Source: Suillus spraguei
Taxonomy: Eukaryota; Basidiomycota; Agaricomycetes; Boletales; Suillaceae
Direction: 5' to 3'
NCBI GenBank assembly: GCA_016800925.1
Contig: JABCPU010000217.1
Coordinates: 1 to 64,000 of the forward strand
Length of the DNA: 64,000 nt
In this document: in pieces, positions 47,772-58,450 of the stretch
Position numbering within the stretch: the stretch's first letter is position 1
Layout of the letters: each line of letters begins with the position of its first letter
The notes under the pieces: generated by a model
Told to the model about the DNA's origin: nothing
Seen by the model: only the letters and a program-made list of their open reading frames with translations
The model's database searches: none
Translations under genes and position numbers: made by a program

Positions 47772-49291
47772 CTATAAATGTAGAACCAACCTGGTCCAGG
47801 CTACTGTATCGTATACACCAGGGAGGAGTGACCGAAAGCTCTTCGATATAAGTACAATTACTGTAATGCGTCCAACAATATATATGAAGGAGCTGGTGAT
47901 TGCAGCAAAAAATGCGATGCGAAGGTTATCTCCATCCCAAATCATATAGCTAGACAACAGAAGAATAGACACTGGTGCGGATACTATCACAAGGGAAGCC
48001 GTGCGCCATAGCATCTGCTCTGCGTGCCCTTGAAACAAAATATTCCAGCCCAGACAATGTATCCCTCCGAACACTGTCCCACTGAAACATCCAATGAGAA
48101 GTATAATGATGTCATGGTCATGGGAACGGTGCTCTATGCTTTCATGGCCACCTAGAGACGGAACCCGCTGTGAATGAGCAGCATGGGGGGGAATTATATG
48201 GGTTACCACCCATAAGATTGAAAAAGGGATAAATGCATGTGAGCAAAAGATCATACCAGTTTTCACAGGAGAATATTGTATCTACTTCCCTAGAATGCGG
48301 GCGAATTAGGATAATTTAAGCAAGCATATCAATGACGCACTCGTAGGTTAATTTTCTTGGCGGAGAGGCAGTTGCTTTCCAACATACAGCATAAGGGCGT
48401 CCTACGTCCATAGGCTTTTTCCACCAAAAGCCGTAGCCAATGCTAGTCAGCGCAGCTACAGCAAGCGTGTCGAGTTCAAGCAGTGTTATCGGAAGATTCT
48501 GAATGTAACGGGCGACAAGCTGGATGACGAACCACGCCAGCTGAAGCATGGCAATGCCTTTGGATAATGCATCGCCCTTGCTTCGATCTTCTATATCTGC
48601 CTCCAAGATGACAGGCATTTTGACAGAGCCCTCATGAACAAAGCCTAAAAGTTCGTCGGGTGTAAGAGTGGCTCGCGGCTCGTCATTGACGTAGAGCATG
48701 AATCCACCCATCCATGCGAAAAAACCATGTGTAACAGTCCATCCTGTGAGACATCCATTGAACAAAGTTAGCCACTGCACAGAAATGCCAGGCAGGTAAC
48801 GAACCTCTAAACTTGCGGCCTGTGACATGCAGAGTGCTCAGATGTGAACTGTGCCTTCCATCTGATGTCGGAAATTCATGAAGCAATGTGGCTGTGCTCT
48901 CTCCTATATCTGGATGGGCTGGATGATGCGCACCAAAGGCATCATTGAAAGCCTTTGCGGTGTGACGAGCACTTAGAAACTGTGCAGTGGCCCAGGTAAT
49001 CATGAGTTCTGGTGCGATAAGCGCCATCATCATGATGCCTAAGCGACGAGAGATGATAGTAAATTTCCTCTCGTCCATGCCCGGGACGTTTTGGTGAATT
49101 GCGGTCCACGTGCATGCGAACAGTGTCGCAGCACAACTCCAGATGATTTCCCATAAGGTCCTGGTGCTGTTGCTGCATGGAGAGTCACTGACGCCGAGTG
49201 TAGTGACACTGGCGCTATTGAGGTTTGGCAGTGATGAGTAAACAAACGGGATGTGTAACAGTGATAGGATAGTGAAAGGTAAGAGGGTCAT
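47772..49291 (-). pseudogene. Fungal multi-pass membrane protein, array copy 5 (one-base frameshift)
   Basis: Exons 48805-49291, 48341-48743 and 47772-48289 follow the family pattern, with intron 2 starting GTGCGT. The inner ATG at 49291 must serve because the upstream ATG is now GTG. Exon 3 totals one base too many: the C run after YN reads CCCCCCC (7) where the sister genes have 6 (plus-strand G run at 48185-48191). This shifts the frame before HSQRVPSLGG. Without it the rest would be open to the end (YDTVAWTRLVLHL). This may be a true recent mutation or a homopolymer sequencing error. Confidence 0.8.
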
Positions 49292-49794
49292 GATACAGTT
49301 CAAAGTTGGGGGCACGCGTCTGCTCAATTTGCTCCTGTGCGGTTACTTACACAGGATTAAGCGCTCCATCATACCTCGAGGCTACATAGCCACTACTGGT
49401 ACACGTTCATTCCATGCAGCCAGGCTGTGCAAGATCCGATGAATGCTCATTGCTGACCTAGGGTCACCATGAACGACAGCGGGACTTCACACCAAAAAAC
49501 TGAACAGATGCAAGACACACAATCACGATGCGTTTCTTCGTTATGAACAAGCGAAAGAGACAATCTGGAATCTGGGTGAAATTTGAATATTTACTAATTG
49601 ACGAGTTCTCGGAGGGCAATCGGCAATGACTCACATCAAACACTTCTTTCAAATTTGATCAGTGCCACTGGAGGTGCAGTCTGGTCCAGTGCAATATCGT
49701 AGCTTATGATAACAATATATTTTGCACCATGGCTAGTCCAGCCACCACTATACCAAGCGCCTTTCGAGATTACTCAGCTCTTTCTGAAGCATAT

Positions 49795-50550
49795 TACATA
49801 ATGACAAATATGTCACACACCTCGACATCAACGCCCCTCTTAGACGTGTTTTGTATCGTTCTCGGCTGGCGTAGCGCAGTACCTTGTCAAATCGGCCGCT
49901 TTAGCATCTTGGGAGCTACTTTACGAAGACAAGTGGCTGAAGCTTTAAGAACGTAAGCTTGACTAGTCCGAGTCACCTCTACCCAGCCCTTAATATTGAT
50001 AGTGTACTCCACTATCCCCGGCCTAAGATGAGAGAATTCATTTAATGGATGCATGAGCATCGATCAAGCTTATCTACAAAGGTCCTACATACGAAGCGCT
50101 GCGTATCCTCCGCGGATTCAACAACGGGTAAATTGATAACTGCCAGTCACCGCATCGACAACTCCCACCAAGTGATTGCTTCCTAAAGCAGTTACCCCAC
50201 TTATTACCAGGATTCCAAAGCACTAACGTCTCATTATCACCCACAGGCACATACACACAATATCAAAGACTCAGAGTCATTCATCCTGCTTTCTGCATCG
50301 ACGCGTTGCAATGTTTGAGGTTCGTATGAATTTTGCATGGCTGCCTATATCTTGACCATGTACATCTATAACAGTTTCCATGAGGAAGTTATGAACCTCA
50401 GTGATGTTGGATTGATTCACGCTCCACTTTACAATTGACATTGAATTGATATCTTTTTGCCAGGTTTTGTTGGTGTTATCGATTATTTCTTACTTGCGCG
50501 CACGATCGACCTCGAGCGTGTCTTTCAAAGAGAACATCATCTAAATAAAT
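49795..50550 (+). pseudogene. HAD copy 6, N-terminal remnant and following array sequence
   Basis: CACACCTCGACATCAACGCC onward reads HLDINAPLLDVFCIVLGWRS, a diverged HAD start. Further right, 50360-50560 (CATCTATAACAGTTTCC, GAGGAAGTTATGAACCTC, GCGCACGATCGAC) parallels 46493-46630 of unit 5. No membrane-protein gene follows, so this is the edge of the array. Confidence 0.7.
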
Positions 50551-50556
50551 TAGGAT

Positions 50557-51310
50557 TCAGAAACTAAGATACAAGCTAGTACTCGTCAGAGGCAGTGGGG
50601 ACAGTCCGAGCTGTGACATAGCAACTGCCCAGCCATCGACAAGGGCAGCTTGGTCGGTGAGGAGCTCTTCACGAAGTTGTTCAAGGTGATCTATTTGAAA
50701 TTAATGAGTGAAGCGGGCGTCACTATCCGATCATAGTAGTGTGTTCCAGTTACCTGGCATGAGTGCGCTTAATGCTGTCACAGACAGCGGCCAAGCAAGT
50801 GGATCCAGATTCATGCTAACAGACGATGATGAGTATGGCACTCAGTTTCGCAATGAGCAATAAAATTCTGATGCCGTTTTGTATCTGGGGGTTTCAGCCA
50901 GGGCTAACAACCTGAGGCAGAATGCTGCAAAGAGATAACATCGTGATTGTTTGAGTCGAAGTGTTCATGAGAAGCGAAATATCGGTGGCTGCAAGGCGCC
51001 ATCCGGTGTCTGTCCTTGAAGATGATTGGATGGAGCTGCGTCTGCTGAGAGGGTCCACTCGAGTCATCATTTGTAGGTGCTTTCGCGCCAGGTCGGTGTA
51101 AGTTGCCACTGGAACAGTCGCTGTCGTCCTATATAGAGATTCAAATATCAAGTGATAAAGTTTCAGTACATTGTGCGACTTCATACCTTGAGAGAAGTCC
51201 TTCACTAAATCGTCATCGTAATCAACAAGGGTGGTGTCAGAATCGATCGAGAGGCGCTTGGCGCTCTGAACCGGTAGTATTGTGCATAGTGTAGAACGTG
51301 TGAATGACAA
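50557..51310 (-). CDS. Hypothetical protein, structure not resolved
   Basis: Coding-like pieces with good splice signals are present on the minus strand: MSFTRSTLCTILPVQSAKR and DSDTTLVDYDDDLVKDFSQ (from 51310), a middle piece ending LLMNTSTQTITMLSLCSIL (to about 50918), MNLDPLAWPLSVTALSALM (50754-50815) and DHLEQLREELLTDQAALVD, ending at a TGA at 50557-50559. Two alternative frames are open in the middle exon, and I could not join all pieces in one frame. Sequence is helical with no recognised domain. A second frame at 51327-51536 with a hydrophobic N-terminus may be its first exon. No function can be given. Confidence 0.35.
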
Positions 51311-51862
51311 AGTGCAGTGGTCGGAGTCATTTGCGATTGAATTTGATGAAATTAGTGCAGATGGCGATGCAAGGTTTGGATAAGATTGAATCCGGTGAAA
51401 TTGAAGAGAAATCAGACATTTTGTTGTAGATGAAGGGTACGCTGTTGTTGGAAGCTAGAACCAGGGCCACGATAGAAATGCAGAGTTTCACAAGTGAAAA
51501 ATGTTGAGAATAAGTCGTAAAGAAATGTGCAGACAATCCTCCAAAATATTATCGATCTTTTAATCAAGGGTTGAGGGCAATGGTCAATCGAGCAATGAAA
51601 TCAGTATCAGACGCGCCTAGTCACGTGCTTGCAATCAATTCAGTACCTTTGAGTATCCTGACCCCTACCATGCTAGTATTTGCGGGCATTTCTGTTCAAA
51701 GAGCTGACGAAGTACTTGCGTAATTACCCTATGTAGCGCCTGAATTGCATCAGTAGCATAGTCAGTAACATCGTTCAAACGTTCATCCAAGGTGCTTGCG
51801 GAGTTGGAAAACAAACATAATCACATGCTCAATTAGCAGTGCATCTTGAATTGAACTGCAGC

Positions 51863-53048
51863 ATGACCAGTCTCAAGAGCAAGTACATCAAAATCTCCAG
51901 TCCTGCCCCACACGTGTTGTTGTTAGAGTTGAACAGGTACTGCACCTCACAAATCTCGCGTTTTCAATTTGACAAAACTGTCCGTTCCCTATCAGACAGC
52001 CAGTCAACGCATTCAGTACAGAGCAAGTCGTTCGTTCCACAGTTTCCGCAACCGCTAGTGCTCACGCCACATGATCATTGTATAGGTTTTTCAAAGAGTA
52101 TGGATGTACATTCGACGCACTCTCGAAGCATCCGGATGACATCCGCGCGGTCGTCCTTTCGTCCGCATTGCCTAATGTGTTCACCGCAGGGATCGACTGT
52201 AAGCGCTGCACCCCCTGAAGTAGACGAGTAGCTCATCTTTAGCAGTCCAGGGGCTTATGAATCTCGGTGCCGGAGACGCCATAGATCCTGCACGTCGCGC
52301 ATTTCTCATCCGAGACGACATCCTCGACATCCAACACGCTATAGCAGCCCCTGAGCGGTGCCCAATTCCCGTCATAGTAGCAGTGCATGGGATCGTGATC
52401 GGCCTAGGAATAGATATCATCTCCGCGTGTGACGTCCGATATGCAGCATCAGATGCGAAATTCTCCATCAAGGCTCGTTGGTCACGTTGGCTGCTCAGTC
52501 ATTTGTCTGATGAAAGCTGCCTTGTATAGGAAGTTGAAATGGGACTGGCGGCTGATGTCGGGACGCTAGCTTATTTGCAAAAGATTACGGGGAATCATTC
52601 ATTAGCCCGCGAGCTTGCGTATACTGCACGCACGTTCTCGAGTGGCGAAGCTGAGAAACTCGGCCTTGTTTCTAAGGTTGTTCAAGACGGGAGGGACGGA
52701 GTGGTGGCTGCAGCATTGCAATTGGCCAAAGATATCGCTTCGAAGAGTCCTGTTGCAGTGACTGGAACAAAGCACCTCCTTCTGCACGCCAGGGATCATA
52801 GGTATGAGTGTCTGTTCACGCTTTTGAACCAATTCATTGTTTTGTGATTATAGCGTCGCTGAGAATTTGCAGTACACGGCTACTTGGAATTCAGCTGCGC
52901 TTCAGGCTACGGTTGGTTCAATCACCATTCGTTTTTCATACTCAATTGATAAGAAATACTATGCTAGGACTTACAACAGTCAGTCAAAGCGGGAATGGCC
53001 AAATCAAAGGAGTCTCCGAAGTTCTTCTCGTTAAAGCCCAAGCTCTAG
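51863..53048 (+). CDS. Delta3,5-delta2,4-dienoyl-CoA isomerase-like enoyl-CoA hydratase/isomerase
   Basis: Seven exons, 51863-51936, 51996-52022, 52086-52198, 52246-52472, 52530-52801, 52854-52911 and 52968-53048, encode 283 aa. Two introns use GC donors: 52023-52085 (GCAAGT, the consensus) and 52473-52529 (GCTCGT, weaker). Both are needed for frame and for the conserved joins NAFSTE-FFKEYG and FSIK-EVEMGL. Crotonase signatures are RAVVLSSALPNVFTAGID, PVIVAVHGIVIGLGIDIISACDVRYA (oxyanion loop) and EVEMGLAADVGTLAYLQKI, with the acidic residues expected of ECH1-type isomerases. The C-terminus ..LKPKL resembles a PTS1 signal, so the enzyme probably works in peroxisomal beta-oxidation of unsaturated fatty acids. 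It converges with the aldehyde dehydrogenase, 151 bp apart. Confidence 0.88.
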
Positions 53049-53199
53049 TTGTTCGAGTGCGCTATGTTTTTACTCTGAGCCTTTCCTGATCCTAATGATG
53101 ATTCCAAATTTACATGCGTCAGTTTTTGTTACATGATAGTGAGTACAATGAGAGTTCAAGATACTACATGTACATTAGATGCTATCTATTTCCCCCAGC

Positions 53200-55174
53200 T
53201 CACATCACGTGGCCCAGGTTGACGTGGACAGACTTCACTGCAGTGTAACTGAAAACATATAAGTTTGTGCCAATATACCATGAACGTAACACTCACTTAG
53301 CGAGGGCATACTCGCCGAGCTCACGACCAATACCGCTCTGCTTGAAACCGCCGAACGGTACGTTGGAGTTCAATGAGTTAACGCAGTTGATCCATGCAGT
53401 TCCAGCCTTGAGTTTGTGCGCGGTGTTGATAGCCCGGTTCAAGTTCTGGGTGAAAACAGCAGCAGCAAGACCGTAGACTGTGTCGTTTGCCTGCCTGATC
53501 ACATCTTCCTCATCCTTGAACTTGATGACAACACCGACAGGACCAAAGATCTCCTCTTGGACAATCTTCATCGATGGGTCGACATTGGTGAAGATGGTGG
53601 GCTTGATGAAGTAACCCTCGCTTCCATGACGCTCGCCACCAATCTCGACTTTGGCACCAGCCGCCTTTCCAGACTCAATGTAAGACATAATACGCTGAAA
53701 CGTCATTAGATGGATGCATGGTTGCGGGAGAATCCCACGACGTACGTTGAATTGGACCTCTGAGACCTGAGGACCCTGGAAAGTGTCAGGCGCAAATGGG
53801 TCGCCGACCTTGAGCGACCGAGTTTTCTCCGTGAAACGCTTGAGGAATTCGTCATGAATGCCTTCTTGCACGAAGATACGCGAACCCGCGCAACACGTCT
53901 GACCGTGGTTCCAGCTGGTAATGTAAGTGTGGGTTGCCTGACAGCACGTTACATATACTCACAAAATACCGAATGCAGCCCAGTTGACAGCTTGTTCGAT
54001 GTCTGCATCGTCAAAAATGATGTTTGGACTCTTTCCACCGAGTTCAAGAGTAACGTTCTTAAGGTTGCTCCTTGCAGAAGCCTCCATGATCTTACGACCA
54101 ACAAGGGTTGAACCAGTGAAGGCAACCTTTTCTATCTTCATATGCGAAGAGATGGCATTACCGACAGTGTTTCCGTAACCAACGAGGACGTTGACTACTC
54201 CAGGGGGGAAGCCAGCCTCGTTGATAAGGTGGCACATTCGGATGGCAGTCAGGGGTGTGAATTCTGAGGGTTTTAGAACGATCGTGTTACCGCATGCGAG
54301 AGCAGGACCCAGTTTCCAGGCCATCATGAGCACTGCAAAATGAAGGGTCAACTTGAATGTATGACACTGAGGGCGGCCGATGTGTACATACATGGGAAAT
54401 TCCATGGGATAATTTGACCCTATTTCACGAGTATGAGAGAAATATCTGGAAGCTTGAGATACGTGTACTTACAACGACACCGATGGGCTCGTGACGAGTG
54501 TAGGTGAGCTTGTCTTCGGTTGTCTGCCAAGGTGTCAGCGAATGAGCAAAGTTGATTGTTGAAAGCTTCAAACCTCTTGTACTTGACCAGTAACCTTGTC
54601 TGCCCAACCAGCATAGTAGCGAATACAATCAATGGCACCAGCAACGTCAGCATTTCTTGCCCATTTGAAAGTCTTGCCTGGCAGTTATTTGTCAGCGATT
54701 TAGACATCTTCTAATTGGTCTGGATGCTGACCATTGTCCAATGCCTCCAGTGCAGCAAGCTCATCGGCATTTTTCTCCATGAGGGCAACGAGCTTTGACA
54801 TCAAAATGCTACGCTTGGTACCGGGCGCATGAAGACCCCAGGTGGTGTCGAAGGCTGCATGCGCAGCATCGACGGCAAGGTCGACATCCTTGGACGTACC
54901 CTCGGACACAGACGTTATCACTTGTCCATTTGCTGTGCATCGAGTTTGTATAAGGTCGTAAATATCAACCATCAACAGAACTTACTTGGGTTTATGACAC
55001 TAGAATCGTCAAGGTCAGTAAGAAGTGATTGATTAGCGATAGGGGTAGATCATACTCAAGGGTGGTATTGTCTGATCCATCCACAAACTGGCCGTTAATA
55101 AAAAGGCCAGTGCTGAAGGAGACTTTTGCTTTGAAAGTGGGTGTGTCGAACTGGTGAGTGAACGTGGAGGGCAT
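53200..55174 (-). CDS. NAD(P)+-dependent aldehyde dehydrogenase
   Basis: Ten exons on the minus strand, 55056-55174, 54986-54999, 54732-54932, 54574-54677, 54473-54523, 54392-54419, 53963-54332, 53746-53914, 53297-53694 and 53200-53248, give exactly 500 aa, the normal length. Key sites are IIPWNFP (cofactor and substrate region), [12 protein letters not shown] (nucleotide binding), general base E269 in [11 protein letters not shown] and the nucleophile C303 in [24 protein letters not shown] and [14 protein letters not shown] complete the family pattern. It oxidises aldehydes to acids in the cytosol or mitochondria. The N-terminus shows no clear targeting peptide. Two exons are tiny (14 and 28 nt). 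There is no defect. With the neighbouring isomerase it could act in lipid-derived aldehyde removal, but this is only inference. Confidence 0.95.
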
Positions 55175-55976
55175 GGTGACTTGATGAATTTGATTTCTCT
55201 TGCGAGTTGTTTTTATATAGGAGCGGAGTGCCATTACGAAATTAGGTCGGAGAAATCTCCTTAGGGGTCTTGTGACTTGAACTTTACTTCCTCGTGAACA
55301 AATCATAATATTGGATACATGGCATATGATATGCCCGCACCAGATGCCATAATATCGATTTATCCCGTCTTGTTGGCTCCACAGCCTCATGTTCGTTTCG
55401 CTCAGTTCTTTACGTCTTACTAGTAGGAGCTCCTGCGCGGCGGCAGTCGAGCCTCGCCATCTTGTCCACTAAGTCTTCGGAATGAGTCTCTCGATCTCCC
55501 AGTCGAGTCCGGCGAAACTCGTTATATATGGTGATTATAAGACTAGACATTCGCAGCATGTGAATGTAATGTTTCGCTGATGACGGTCAACTGGTCGTCT
55601 TGGATTGAAGGTGGAAAGGGTCACGTAATTCCTCTCTTGGCATCCCATTATGGTTGCTGCCCGGATCTATCCTTATGGATTACTCTTGCTTTTTGACTCA
55701 AAAGTTATCGTACGTTTTCAGCCTGGTCCTGTAGGCCCACCTACGTCCACCCATCGCCGGTCTTTGAGGCCTAAGGCGTGAGGGATGGGATTCTCGATAT
55801 TTCCGACGTCGCAACCTTCGAACGAGGGTAATATAGTCAGTAATGATAACTACACGCCCAATAACGTTGTCTCATGAGAACACAAGAACCTCGTGACTTT
55901 TCGATGAGTACAATTGCCATACAAACAAGTACCTGCAATGAACGTGACGTTATCTACGATATATAGGTAGCGCCCA
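55175..55976. other. Intergenic region upstream of the aldehyde dehydrogenase
   Basis: It contains the aldehyde dehydrogenase promoter (minus strand; TATATAGGAGC at about 55214-55224 read on +, i.e. CTATATA on -, ~45 bp before the ATG) and the 3' side of the transporter. I see no gene or repeat. Confidence 0.45.
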
Positions 55977-58450
55977 TCACGAGGTCTTTCTCGGAGTGTC
56001 AACTTTCCCGTCTATTGTTTCTATGCCTAATATCCTATCAGCTTCTGGTGACCCTGCAAGAGGGATGTCCTTCCGTAGAGAGACGCCGACTGGTGAGACG
56101 CCTTCGTTGTAAGCCAATGCAAAGACAACATCCATATCTGGAAGAGATGTTTGAACTGACAATAGCAAATACATCACAGATGTAAAATTACCTTCCAATG
56201 AACGACCTGCAGTCTCTGGGAAGAAGAAATAGACTACTGGAATGATGAGAGCGTTCAACGCAGCGAATACTACTCAAACATTAGCCTCATACGTGACGCG
56301 ATATTTCATGACCTACCGATGTAGGTGCCCCATGATATATTGTTGAAGGATGGGCCAGTAACCATCACGACTACAAAATTAAATATCCAATTCGAAGCTG
56401 TGTCACAAGATATCAGTACCAAATATAAATGGAAAAAAGACTAAATACATGTGCTCAGCGCATTGGCCGGCGCACGAATTTCCAACCCGACGATTTCAGC
56501 AGGCTGACGCAACGACATATGAGTTTTGCGTAAATTTCAGTAAGCAAGTAGCTCACGTATAGCCATGTCATACCCAACCAGCCGATAGCGAAGAATGAGT
56601 TAAACACAAAAAGTAGCAAAGCGCTCACTACTTGTGCTCCAGTGCCTCGTACGCTGCCAAGAACGGCAAGCAATATCATAGTGATGCACTGGCCCACAGC
56701 GCCAAAAATCATGAGCTTTCGTCGCCCGATACGGTCTATGATGAAGATAGCTATGATAGAGGCAAGGAAATACTCTGTTCCATTGGCAGCCGCGATGAGA
56801 CGCGAGGTAACATCCGACAGACCAAGTCGTTGAAACAGGATCGTCTACAGTGTCACAGACATCAGGGACCAATGGATTTAGAAGGGGAGGTAAGACTTGC
56901 AGCATAACTACAATGTAAACCGCCCATCAGACCATGGATTTATAATAAAGGTAGATACTCAACTATGTAATCAGGTTGATGCCCGTAATTTGTTGAAAGC
57001 ACTGGATGATCACTCCTAGAGAAGCTCTCCGGAAATGTTGGCTCCGGCCGCCAACGAGAAGTTTTCTCAAAGGCGAACGCTTGATGTTCTGTTTGCCCCC
57101 AAGACCGCTGGAGGTCACAATGTCTTCGATAGCAACTGCTTCCCGGATAGCATGATAAGTGCGCTGCACTTCAGCATCGCCTGGGGGTTTGTTCTCGAGT
57201 GCCGATATGACCGCTACTGCCTCTGCGTTTCGGTTTTGCTTTACAAGCCTGATCACTGTTATCAGAAACCCTCCGAATAAACGAATTCGCATAATCACCA
57301 TCTTGGTGATTCAGGAAGCTGAAGAATCCAGTCAGATAGTCGAGTGAGAGTAATTATATAGTTAACCCACAAAACCAATTCCAAAGACCATGACCAGAGC
57401 CAAAACTATCTGAAGCGCAATGGGGACTCTCCATTGAGCGGAAGATCCACTCGCCCAAAAACTATGTGCTTGTGAGTTATGTGGCAGGGAATGAAGAGGT
57501 CAACATACAGGCCAAAATCTATCCACTTGATGCGCGCCATCAATTATGCCGAGGTGTCAGATTGGCGAGCTCACTTACATACCTGGCAGAAATGTGACTT
57601 CAGAATACTGGCATAGCATGGCTACTTACGAGATCATGACACCAAAAGTGATGAGAGACCCTTCAATGCATATCAATGCGCCGCGTTTCGCTGCAGACGA
57701 GAGCTCTGCATGATAGCTAGGAACTGTAGAGGTCTGTCGTGCAACACAAGGTTCAGACGGAGGAACAAACTAGAGACACGGGGTACTGACATTCAAGCCA
57801 TTGCCAATGCCAGTGAATATCCGAGCGACTACTAATTGAGCATAGCTGTAGCTGGTCGTTTGGAGAATAGCACCGATAATCATGATACATCCACCCAAAA
57901 CAATCGTTCGGCGTCTTCCTAAACGATCTCCTACCCAAAGATTAGATAAAGCCCCCATGAGGCATCCAATTTCCTGTGCATGAAGATACATTGAGAACAA
58001 TTTTAACGACTGTGATTCGTTGCTCACATATACAGCGACAACAAAACTTTGCAGAGTAGCGTGATTAGGGTGACTGCTATCCACTACAACCTGGGGGAAG
58101 ACCTTCTCGAACTGAAATCGATTATCGCTACACAACACTTGCGAAGGGTACGACTTAATGACAAGCATACCTGTCCAGCGGTCAGCAATGCGGACATAAC
58201 CCCTTGATCATAGCTGCATGCCAACAACACTGTTCGCTTAGCAGGTTATCCAGAAAAGAGGTAGTATTTGTACGAACCCAAACAGCGTAAAACCAGCGCC
58301 AGCAACGAATGCGATCGAAAAGGTTAATTTACGCCCACGGAGGCGAAGGGCATTTGAAGCAACTTCGGCATCAAAACTAGTCTCTTCGTAGCGCTTCTTC
58401 TCTTCTCCTTCGAAGGTGCTTGAGATCGGAGGGCCGTCTGGCGTAGCCAT
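55977..58450 (-). CDS. MFS sugar transporter (12 TM, hexose/quinate type)
   Basis: Sixteen exons close a 557-aa frame: 58278-58450, 58171-58213, 58028-58111, 57791-57973, 57630-57733, 57579-57582, 57509-57525, 57371-57461, 57299-57318, 56964-57248, 56901-56907, 56557-56844, 56449-56503, 56317-56397, 56192-56269 and 55977-56137. Family marks: GYDQGVMSALLTAGQ in TM1, GDRLGRRRTIVLG between TM2 and TM3, PESPRWLV after TM6, QQITGINLITYYATILF in TM7, DRIGRRKLM in the second half, PAEIVGLEIRAPANAL after TM10 and PETAGRSLEDMD at the end. It is a plasma-membrane sugar (or related polyol/acid) proton symporter or facilitator. Substrate cannot be told. Exon 6 has 4 nt and exon 11 has 7 nt. The intron after exon 11 has a consensus GC donor (GCAAGT). 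No stop or shift remains. Confidence 0.92.

Larger units (their letters stand above)
28240..50556. repeat. Tandem array of HAD-relic plus membrane-protein units
   Basis: Five units follow each other, each with a broken haloacid-dehalogenase gene on + and, 0.7-0.9 kb later, a membrane-protein gene on -, with a sixth partial HAD at the right end. The leader sequence before HAD copies 1 and 3 is the same (GGCCATCAGGTCTGGCAGAATATCC at 28770/38519; TAGTTTGTATT at 28258/38071). HAD copies 2, 4 and 5 have a different shared leader (ACCACCACCATAATCCA/ACCGCCACCATAATCCA). Order is therefore A-B-A-B-B-(B). Spacers between the paired genes are also conserved. This is a birth-and-death gene array made by unequal exchange. 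Confidence 0.9.

Noticed and set aside
55977..58450. Pseudogene call for the sugar transporter
   Set aside because: The apparent breaks disappear once a 4-nt exon, a 7-nt exon and a GC-AG intron are accepted. The total is then 558 codons including the stop.
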